From positions 1 through 8,000 of the forward strand of contig CAYTCC010000067.1 of NCBI GenBank assembly GCA_964436345.1: a DNA stretch of 8,000 nucleotides, given 5' to 3'. Below are positions 1 to 5,782 of this stretch, piece after piece. Source of the stretch: GCA-002694895 sp964436345. GTDB taxonomy: Bacteria; Chloroflexota; Dehalococcoidia; Lucifugimonadales; GCA-002694895. The translations under genes were made by a program, and so were the position numbers. A model generated the notes under the pieces. It saw only the letters and a list, made by a program, of their open reading frames with translations. It was not told where the DNA came from and ran no database searches. The first letter of the stretch is position 1. Each line of letters opens with the position of its first letter.

Positions 1-72
1 TTGAAAATTAAGTGTATTAGAAAATAATTTTATAGCACTTTTAATTTCTTTGTTTGATATAAGTAATTTCAA
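1..72 (-). CDS. Possible 5' fragment of an unidentified gene, cut by the left edge
   Basis: Read on the minus strand, the frame from position 99 to the left edge has no stop. A TTG at 70-72 could begin a protein starting MKLLISNKEIKSAIKLF and running off the window after 24 residues. It would follow dnaN in the same direction, where recF often lies in other genomes, but these residues do not resemble RecF. There is no Shine-Dalgarno sequence before the TTG, and an open stretch of about 33 codons can arise by chance at this base composition. I do not recognise the product, and the region may simply be the AT-rich spacer downstream of dnaN. Confidence 0.22.
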   Translation of the reverse strand, partial: MKLLISNKEIKSAIKLFSNTLNFQ

Positions 73-104
73 GATTGATAAAAGTATTATTTGAAATGTT
101 TAAA

Positions 105-1229
105 TTACCACTGTACAAACATTGGCATGACTATATGAATATAGTTTGAATTATTTTCAGGTTTTATTAAACCGGGATTGGAATCACCATTGATTTCAAG
201 AACGACATTTTCACTATCAATAACTTCCAGAACATCGGATAAGTATTTGCTATTAAAAGCGATTTTAGAATCGTCACCAGAAGAATTAACTTCTAAAACT
301 ACAGAGTTTTCTCCTAATTCATCAGTTTTTGATGACATTAATAAATTTTGATTTTCTTCTGTACCTGAAATTTCAAGTCTGATAATACCATTTCCATCTT
401 TCGCTAAAACACCTAAGCTTCTAACTGCTGATTTGAAATTTGATTTTGGGATAATGCATGATGTTGAATTACTCTCAGGAATAAGTGAATTAAAATCAGG
501 AAAGTTACCTTGAGTTAATGTAGTTGTAAGTTGGTAATTTCCCATTTTGAAAATAACCTGATTAGATGCTTTTGTCATGAAAACGGAAACATCATCTTGT
601 GTAAACGGTAAAATTCTTGATACTTCAAGCAATGATTTGGCTGGAACTATAAAATCTATTTCTGGAATATTTTCATTTTCTAATTCAAAAGACATAATAG
701 ATAATCTGAATCCATCAGCAGAAGCTAAAGTTAATACATTATTTGTGATAGAAAATTTAACTCCTGTTAAAACAGGCCTTGATTGATCCTGAGCAGCTGA
801 AAAAATAACACTATTTATTAACTTACTAAGATTTGATGGTGAAATAGTAAAGGTTGGATCAAGAGATTCTGATTCAGGGATAGGAGGAAAATCATCGCTT
901 GGTTGAGTAATTAAGTTTGAATCATAAGGTCCACATTTTATAATTAGATTATTATTGTTTAAATTCAAATCGATATTATCATTAGGATAAGATTTAATTA
1001 AATCTGTAAAAATTCTTGCTGGAACTGTAGTTTCCCCTTCTTCAGTTATTTCTGCTCCAATCCAGGTATTAATTGCCATTTCAAGATTAGTAGCAGAAAG
1101 TTGTAATTTGCCGTTTGTTACTTTTAAAAGTACATTTTGCGTAATTGGTAAAGTAGTTCTGTTAGCAACTGCTCTTGAAATATTACTTAAAGCTTTATCT
1201 AAGTTTTCTTGTGTACATTCTAATTTCAT
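105..1229 (-). CDS. dnaN: DNA polymerase III subunit beta (sliding clamp)
   Basis: This is the ring-shaped processivity clamp that holds the replicative polymerase and many repair proteins on DNA in the cytoplasm. At 374 residues it is full length for a bacterial clamp and shows the three repeated domains at about 1-120, 121-245 and 246-374. Recognisable landmarks are the LSATNLE segment (about 44-50) and the FPPIP loop (114-118) in domain 1, RPVLTGV (151-157) and ADGFRL (171-176) in domain 2, and a C-terminal MPM motif (368-370) that lines the peptide-binding pocket. The ADGFRL wording, instead of the more common ATDGHRL, reminds me of Chloroflexota clamps. The ATG start is well supported by AGAGGA six bases upstream and by a near-consensus promoter. 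The gene is not next to dnaA. Its 5' neighbours are amino-acid enzymes, so it appears to be transcribed on its own. Confidence 0.97.
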   Translation of the reverse strand: MKLECTQENLDKALSNISRAVANRTTLPITQNVLLKVTNGKLQLSATNLEMAINTWIGAEITEEGETTVPARIFTDLIKSYPNDNIDLNLNNNNLIIKCGPYDSNLITQPSDDFPPIPESESLDPTFTISPSNLSKLINSVIFSAAQDQSRPVLTGVKFSITNNVLTLASADGFRLSIMSFELENENIPEIDFIVPAKSLLEVSRILPFTQDDVSVFMTKASNQVIFKMGNYQLTTTLTQGNFPDFNSLIPESNSTSCIIPKSNFKSAVRSLGVLAKDGNGIIRLEISGTEENQNLLMSSKTDELGENSVVLEVNSSGDDSKIAFNSKYLSDVLEVIDSENVVLEINGDSNPGLIKPENNSNYIHIVMPMFVQW

Positions 1230-1234
1230 ATTGT

Positions 1235-1240
1235 TCCTCT
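1235..1240 (-). promoter_or_regulatory. dnaN ribosome binding site (AGAGGA)
   Basis: The minus strand reads AGAGGA followed by five bases and then the dnaN ATG at 1227-1229. This is a good match and good spacing to the 16S rRNA anti-Shine-Dalgarno. It fixes the dnaN start, and it contrasts with several genes in this window that have no such sequence. Confidence 0.8.
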
Positions 1241-1247
1241 AAAAAAA

Positions 1248-1276
1248 ATTATAATTATAGTGAATAAATCAGTCAA
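1248..1276 (-). promoter_or_regulatory. Near-consensus sigma-70-type promoter for dnaN
   Basis: On the minus strand, TTGACT (1271-1276, five of six to the -35 consensus) is followed by exactly 17 bases and a perfect TATAAT (1248-1253). The predicted transcription start is near 1241, giving a leader of only about 12 bases that contains the AGAGGA ribosome site. The promoter sits entirely between the stop of the upstream lyase gene and dnaN, so the clamp gene can be expressed independently of the catabolic genes. A second TATAAT overlaps at 1254-1259, but it would have only 11 bases to the same -35. Confidence 0.75.
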
Positions 1277-1283
1277 TGGTAAA

Positions 1284-2369
1284 TTATGATGATGCATTCA
1301 TGAAATGTTTATATATTTCTTCAATTGGTTGATTTAATAAGGATATATTTATTCTTATATCAACTAAATTTTCACTATTTATAATTCCGTAAGTTTCTCT
1401 ATTAAGGTCAGGTAGGTAAATATTGTTATTAATTAAATTTGATCTTATTTTGTTGTACTTATCTTCAGTATCAACATGCATTTGAAATACATTGCTATGA
1501 TTATCATTAAAATAGATTTTATATTTTTCTGAATCATTTAACATTTTAAAAAGAATAACACCTTGATCGTATGCATTATTCATTTTATCCTCAAAATTAC
1601 TTATCCCGTTTAATATGATTGCAGCATTTAAACTACTATTTGGGATACTACCGCCAAACATTCTACGAGTATGTTGCATACCATCTATAATTTTTTCAGG
1701 GCCAGACAGAATAGCTCCCCAAGGAGCGCCAAAATATTTCCATAATGAACAATAAACTGTGTCAAATAAGGTTGAATATTTATGTATTGGAATTTTCGTT
1801 GCAGCACTCATCATAAATATCCGAGCTCCATCTAGATGTGTTTTAATATTATTGCTTTTAGCGAAATCTGTTATATGTTTCATCTGTTCATATGGTATTA
1901 CTTTACCTTGTTGTCTTCTTACTGGGCTTTCTATAACTATACATCCGATTTTTTTTGGGACTCTTGATATATTGTTTTTAGAAATTATTTCTTCCAGTTC
2001 AGATAATTCATAGCATGGTGAATTTAATCCTGATGGTATTAAATTTATTCCGCTTAAAGATTGTAATGTATCGCCTGAATCTTGGTAAATATGACTTTGT
2101 TCAGGAACTATTACTTTGGAATTAACACCAGACAATTCTCTTATAGCCAAGTGATTTGCTAGTGTTCCTGTGGGTAAAAAAATTGATTTTTCTTTATTAA
2201 ATATTTTTGAAAATTTTAATTCAAGATCCTCAACAATTCCTCCGATTGAATAAGAATCAGGTTTAATATCATTAATATTAGGTAAATTTTTAATATTATC
2301 AGCGAGGATTTGTGGTGAATTAGGTAATCCATCACCTGAAAAGGAAATACTGTTTTTAATGTTCTCCAT
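1284..2369 (-). CDS. Threonine-aldolase-fold PLP-dependent lyase (beta-eliminating lyase family)
   Basis: This 361-residue PLP enzyme of fold type I resembles the low-specificity threonine aldolases, which split threonine into glycine and acetaldehyde. Matching landmarks are the phosphate-loop segment FLPTGTLANHLA (64-75), the SHIY His (His93) that stacks on PLP in the family, HLDGAR (178-183) with the pyridine-binding Asp180, the Schiff-base lysine Lys211 in SLWKYFGAPWG, and Arg339 near the C-terminus. Two family landmarks differ. The usual ENTH segment is ESPV at 147-150, so its catalytic His is missing, and the GGGMRQ segment reads GGSIPN (239-244), losing an Arg. The true substrate may therefore not be threonine. 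The start overlaps the stop of the upstream aminotransferase as TAATG and has no clear ribosome site, so translation is probably coupled. Fold assignment is confident; the reaction is not. Confidence 0.85.
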   Translation of the reverse strand: MENIKNSISFSGDGLPNSPQILADNIKNLPNINDIKPDSYSIGGIVEDLELKFSKIFNKEKSIFLPTGTLANHLAIRELSGVNSKVIVPEQSHIYQDSGDTLQSLSGINLIPSGLNSPCYELSELEEIISKNNISRVPKKIGCIVIESPVRRQQGKVIPYEQMKHITDFAKSNNIKTHLDGARIFMMSAATKIPIHKYSTLFDTVYCSLWKYFGAPWGAILSGPEKIIDGMQHTRRMFGGSIPNSSLNAAIILNGISNFEDKMNNAYDQGVILFKMLNDSEKYKIYFNDNHSNVFQMHVDTEDKYNKIRSNLINNNIYLPDLNRETYGIINSENLVDIRINISLLNQPIEEIYKHFMNASS

Positions 2370-3556
2370 TAGATTAATTTTTCTTTTTCAAACACATCAG
2401 CTAATATTTTAATACCCTCATGAATTTCATTGGGTGTATTGTAACTGTATGTTAATCTTAAATAATTATTTCTATCACGATTTGCTCTAAATAAGCCTCC
2501 TGGATTGTATTTAACTCCCCTATCTACAGCTTTTCTTAATGTTTCCCATGAATCTGCGTTTTCAGGTAATTTCATCCATAGCATCATTCCGCCATTAGGT
2601 TTTGTCCATTCGCAAGTGTCAGGAAAATTTTCTTTTAAAGCACTTAGCATAGCATCACGTTTTTTCATTAAAGATTGTTCAACTTCTAGTCCATGTTCAT
2701 ATCCATGCTTATCTAGATAGTTATATACAGCCATAGTTGCTAATTGGCTAGGACTTGTCCCAAATCTTAATTTTGCCAATTCATCTTTCACTGGTTCTGG
2801 AACTACTGCATATCCTATCCTTAACCCACAACCAAGAAATTTTGTATAAGCTGAAGTATATATAACTGAATTAGTATCATCCATGCCATACATAGCTGGA
2901 GGTAAAGGATCTCCATCAATTACAAAATCAGCATAACTTTCATTTTCAATAATTGGTACATTATATTTTTGTGCAATTTCTAATATTGCTTTTCTTCTTT
3001 TTAAAGGGATAGTGATACCTGTTGGGTTTTGGAAAACTGATATTAAATACATAAATTTTGGGGTGATATTTTTAGATTTAAGAGTTGCTAAATTTTCTTC
3101 TAAACTTTCAGGAATTATCCCCTCATCATCACAATCAATGTGTACAACATTTGCTCGTCTTGAAAGTAACATAGCTAAAGTACCTAAATAACTAAATTCT
3201 TCTATTAAAACTGTATCATTCGGATCGAGAAAAATATCTAATAAAGTAGATATAGCTCCCCCTGCCCCACCTGTAATGACTATTGAATCAGGATCTGTTT
3301 GAATTCCACGTAAATTAGATAATCTTTCAGATATTAAAGTTCTTAATTCTAAATATCCTTGAGGATCAGGATAAGGTGCCAATGAATTACCATCTTTCAA
3401 TATAATATCTTTTGTTGTTTCAGCAAATTTTGCATAATCCATACTATGTTGATCAGTATAAGTTATAGAAAAAGTATATTTTGTTTCATCCCTTAAGCCG
3501 TCTGGAAATGTAACTTCTGGTATATTGTGTGTTGTAAATTTATTTTCGTAATTCAT
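2369..3556 (-). CDS. Class I/II PLP-dependent aminotransferase (2-aminoadipate aminotransferase/LysN-like group)
   Basis: This cytoplasmic fold type I aminotransferase would move an amino group between an amino acid and a 2-oxoacid. At 395 residues it has normal length. Visible landmarks are YPDPQGYLELR (62-72), the glycine-rich phosphate region GGAGGA (96-101), QNPTG (176-180) with PLP-contacting Asn177, Tyr208, the Schiff-base lysine Lys239 in YTKFLGCGLR, Arg246, and the carboxylate-binding Arg367 in LRLTYS. The overall wording is that of the stand-alone catalytic domains related to LysN and MocR proteins, but no DNA-binding domain is present. The residue three before Tyr208, normally the Asp that pairs with the PLP ring nitrogen, is Asn205. 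An AAGGGAA ribosome site precedes the ATG, and an extended -10 promoter lies upstream. It is the first gene of a two-gene unit with the lyase. The substrate is unknown. Confidence 0.9.
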   Translation of the reverse strand: MNYENKFTTHNIPEVTFPDGLRDETKYTFSITYTDQHSMDYAKFAETTKDIILKDGNSLAPYPDPQGYLELRTLISERLSNLRGIQTDPDSIVITGGAGGAISTLLDIFLDPNDTVLIEEFSYLGTLAMLLSRRANVVHIDCDDEGIIPESLEENLATLKSKNITPKFMYLISVFQNPTGITIPLKRRKAILEIAQKYNVPIIENESYADFVIDGDPLPPAMYGMDDTNSVIYTSAYTKFLGCGLRIGYAVVPEPVKDELAKLRFGTSPSQLATMAVYNYLDKHGYEHGLEVEQSLMKKRDAMLSALKENFPDTCEWTKPNGGMMLWMKLPENADSWETLRKAVDRGVKYNPGGLFRANRDRNNYLRLTYSYNTPNEIHEGIKILADVFEKEKLI

Positions 3557-3560
3557 AAAA

Positions 3561-3567
3561 TTCCCTT
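3561..3567 (-). promoter_or_regulatory. Aminotransferase ribosome binding site (AAGGGAA)
   Basis: The minus strand reads AAGGGAA with the GGG six bases before the ATG at 3554-3556. It is a moderate Shine-Dalgarno match that supports the chosen start. Confidence 0.55.
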
Positions 3568-3594
3568 ATAAATATCCTTGAAATTGATGGACTG

Positions 3595-3603
3595 ATTATA
3601 TCA
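3595..3603 (-). promoter_or_regulatory. Extended -10 promoter (TGATATAAT) for the aminotransferase-lyase unit
   Basis: On the minus strand, TGATATAAT contains a perfect TATAAT preceded by the TGn element of extended -10 promoters. The hexamer 17 bases upstream, TCACAA, is a poor -35, which is tolerated by extended -10 promoters. A start near 3588 would give a leader of roughly 32 bases that includes the AAGGGAA ribosome site. It faces away from the oxidoreductase promoter in the same 120-base intergenic region. Confidence 0.6.
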
Positions 3604-3640
3604 TTTATCGAATATTTTTGTGACATAAGATAGAATCAAT

Positions 3641-3669
3641 TTTAATAACATTATTATTGTATATATAAT
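3641..3669 (+). promoter_or_regulatory. Likely promoter for the oxidoreductase-dehydrogenase unit, possibly giving a leaderless mRNA
   Basis: A perfect TATAAT at 3664-3669 lies only seven bases before the ATG at 3677. Transcription normally begins about seven bases after the -10, which would place the mRNA 5' end at or within a base of the ATG. TTTAAT at 3641-3646, 17 bases upstream, is a weak -35. There is no Shine-Dalgarno sequence before this ATG, which fits leaderless translation. The sequence here is so AT-rich that a chance TATAAT is possible. An alternative weaker -10, TAGAAT, lies at 3631-3636 and would give a conventional leader. Confidence 0.5.
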
Positions 3670-3676
3670 TAAAATT

Positions 3677-4783
3677 ATGAAATCTCATTTAACAATAGTT
3701 GGTTTTGGTATTATAGGAGCAATGATTGCTGAAACTTTATCAGATTATATTGATGATATAACTATTATAAATAAGAATAATGATAAAAAATCAGCATCAT
3801 ATCATTCATTTGCATGGATTAATGCATTTGACAAATTACCAGATTATTACAATAAATTAAATTTAGATTCTATGCATTTATGGCATGAATTATATAATAA
3901 AAATTTAGTGTCAGATGACGAAATTAAATTTGGTGGAGATCTAAGATTATATAAAAATTCTAAAAGTATTAATTATTTACATAAATTAATCAATTCTGAA
4001 ACTAATCATGGAAAGGAGTTTTTAGATATAAAGAAAATAAAGGACATTGAAAGTAATTTAATATTAGACAATTTTAATTTCGCTATTCAGAGTAAATATG
4101 ATGGGTGGGTTGAAACAGATATTTTAATTAATAGAATTAAAAAGAAGTTAATTGCTAATAAAAATATTAAATTTATAAATGCTGAAGTTAAAAATGTAAT
4201 ATCTATAAATAATAATGTTAAATATTTAGAATTAGATGATAACAATAAAACAAAAATATTCTCAGAAATGTATTTATTTGCTTCTGGTTTTCAAACTAGT
4301 AAAATTGCATCTATGATGAATATATTTCTTCCACAAATAATTAGTCCTGGAATTGTTATATCCACAAAACCAACTACCAAAGTTCTAAATAAATATTCAT
4401 CTTTAAATTTAATAACTGAAAATGATATTCCGCATATTCATTTCAGACAAAACTATGATAATGAAATTATATGTGGTATTGGAAGTCAGGATGAATCTCA
4501 ATTTATTAACCCAAATGAATTTGCAGTAAAATTACATGATGAATTATCAAAATATTTAAAACATAAAATTGTTTATTCAGACTATAAATATGGTTTACGT
4601 GTTATGCCTAAAGATGGACTGCCTATAATTGGATTATATGAAAATTCAAACGTATATATAGTAATGACTCATAGTGGAGTTACTTTAGCGCCAATATTAG
4701 CAAAAATTATCAAAACAGAAATAGTTGACAAAGAACATGTATCTGAGATAGATTTTTATCGGATAAAAAGATTTTATAAATAA
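3677..4783 (+). CDS. FAD-dependent oxidoreductase, DAO family (D-amino acid/glycine/sarcosine oxidase-like)
   Basis: Members of this family use FAD to oxidise the C-N bond of an amino acid or N-methylated amine, giving a 2-oxoacid (glyoxylate from glycine). The N-terminus carries the Rossmann dinucleotide motif GFGIIG (9-14). SFAWINA (44-50) matches the flavin-contact segment. The C-terminus has the family signature of PKDGLPIIG followed by HSGVTLAP, which packs on the isoalloxazine ring. The 368-residue length is normal for the single-domain oxidases. The residue at the end of the second strand, usually Glu or Asp binding the FAD ribose, appears to be Asn32. There is no signal peptide or membrane segment. 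The gene is extremely AT-rich (9 G/C in the 60 bases 4141-4200) and rich in Asn, Lys and Ile codons. The dehydrogenase follows after 11 bases, so the oxidase product may be its substrate. The exact substrate is not determinable. Confidence 0.87.
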   Translation: MKSHLTIVGFGIIGAMIAETLSDYIDDITIINKNNDKKSASYHSFAWINAFDKLPDYYNKLNLDSMHLWHELYNKNLVSDDEIKFGGDLRLYKNSKSINYLHKLINSETNHGKEFLDIKKIKDIESNLILDNFNFAIQSKYDGWVETDILINRIKKKLIANKNIKFINAEVKNVISINNNVKYLELDDNNKTKIFSEMYLFASGFQTSKIASMMNIFLPQIISPGIVISTKPTTKVLNKYSSLNLITENDIPHIHFRQNYDNEIICGIGSQDESQFINPNEFAVKLHDELSKYLKHKIVYSDYKYGLRVMPKDGLPIIGLYENSNVYIVMTHSGVTLAPILAKIIKTEIVDKEHVSEIDFYRIKRFYK

Positions 4784-4794
4784 CATTATTTAAA

Positions 4795-5769
4795 ATGCAA
4801 CCTAACAGTAAAATATTTTTAACACGTAATTGGCATGAAGAAGCAATAAATTTTCTTCGTGAAAAAAAATATGAAGTAATTACGTGGGATAACGAAAATC
4901 CTCCTACTGAATCAGAAATTACAGATATATTAAAAGATTGTGTTGCTATTATTTCTGAATTTGACGATATAATTTCATCAAATATTATATCCTCAGCCCC
5001 TCATTTGAAAGTAATTTCAAATAGAGCTGTAGGGTATGAAAATATAGATATAAAAGCTGCAAGAGATCGTAATATTTTGATTGGGAATACTCCAGGCGTT
5101 TTAGTGGAAACTTGTGCTGATTTCACAATAGCATTATTGTTAAATATAGCCCGAAACATCACATACTCCAACAGAGATGTATTAAAAGGTAAATGGAAAT
5201 CTTTTTATCAATTACCTTATTTGGGTTTTGATATATATAACAAAAGTTTAGGTATAATCGGACTTGGTCAAATAGGAACAGCGTTTGCAAAAAGAGCTAT
5301 TAATGGTTTTAATATGAATACATACTATTGGTCAAGAAACAGAAAACCTGACATAGAAGACGAAATCGGAATCAATTGGATAGATAATATCAATGATTTG
5401 GTTGCTAATTGTGAATATATATCAATTCATTGTGCATTGACACCTGATACTCATAAAATTGTAGGTAAAAAACAATTTTCACTGATGAAAAATGTTAAAT
5501 TAATTAATACATCCAGGGGGCCAACATTAGACCAAGAATATTTAATTGAGGCTATAAATAATGGGAATGTGTATGCTGCTGCCCTAGATGTTACTGATCC
5601 AGAACCCCCTGATTATAAAAGTGAGATTATAAATCATCCAAAAGTATTAGTTACTCCACATATTGGGAGTGCAACTAATGAAACTTTTAAGAAAATGGCT
5701 ATGATGGCAGCACAAAACATTACAAACGCCTTAGAAGGTAAAGAAATGGTTTCGCAGGTTAAATTATAG
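4795..5769 (+). CDS. D-isomer-specific 2-hydroxyacid dehydrogenase (glyoxylate/hydroxypyruvate reductase-like)
   Basis: This soluble enzyme would reduce a 2-oxoacid such as glyoxylate or hydroxypyruvate to the 2-hydroxyacid using NAD(P)H. The 324-residue protein has a flavodoxin-like substrate domain (about 1-100 and the extreme C-terminus) around a Rossmann cofactor domain with GLGQIG (156-161). The catalytic triad is complete: Arg241 in NTSRG, Glu270 in DPEP, and His289 in TPHIGSAT. After the second cofactor strand the sequence is YWSRNRK (178-184). Ser180 and Arg181, in place of an acidic residue, favour NADPH. The wording AVGYENID and NTPGVLVETCAD is that of the GyaR/GRHPR group. It lies 11 bases after the oxidoreductase with no obvious ribosome site and is probably cotranscribed. 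Its stop codon is inside a perfect inverted repeat shared with the opposing gene. Confidence 0.93.
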   Translation: MQPNSKIFLTRNWHEEAINFLREKKYEVITWDNENPPTESEITDILKDCVAIISEFDDIISSNIISSAPHLKVISNRAVGYENIDIKAARDRNILIGNTPGVLVETCADFTIALLLNIARNITYSNRDVLKGKWKSFYQLPYLGFDIYNKSLGIIGLGQIGTAFAKRAINGFNMNTYYWSRNRKPDIEDEIGINWIDNINDLVANCEYISIHCALTPDTHKIVGKKQFSLMKNVKLINTSRGPTLDQEYLIEAINNGNVYAAALDVTDPEPPDYKSEIINHPKVLVTPHIGSATNETFKKMAMMAAQNITNALEGKEMVSQVKL

Positions 5770-5782
5770 TAGAATTTAACCT
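5756..5782. terminator. Perfect 10-bp inverted repeat between convergent genes, probable bidirectional terminator
   Basis: AGGTTAAATT at 5756-5765 is the exact reverse complement of AATTTAACCT at 5773-5782, with a seven-base loop ATAGTAG between them. The hairpin contains the stop codons of both converging genes, TAG at 5767-5769 on plus and TAA at 5776-5778 on minus. The position suggests a shared transcription end or 3' RNA stabiliser. The stem is AT-rich and neither side is followed by a clear T-run, so it is not a textbook intrinsic terminator. Confidence 0.6.

Noticed and set aside
577..786. Plus-strand open frame opposite dnaN
   Set aside because: It is antisense to the conserved domain 2 of the clamp and has no support of its own.
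1254..1259. Second TATAAT upstream of dnaN as the main -10
   Set aside because: It is only 11 bases from the TTGACT -35, whereas the overlapping TATAAT at 1248-1253 has the ideal 17.
1759..2013. Plus-strand open frame with hydrophobic stretches, considered as a small membrane protein
   Set aside because: It lies antisense to the conserved centre of the PLP lyase, and hydrophobic antisense frames are expected opposite such sequence.
3641..3676. Riboswitch or structured leader before the oxidoreductase
   Set aside because: The stretch is short, almost pure A/T and shows no paired helices or recognisable conserved core.
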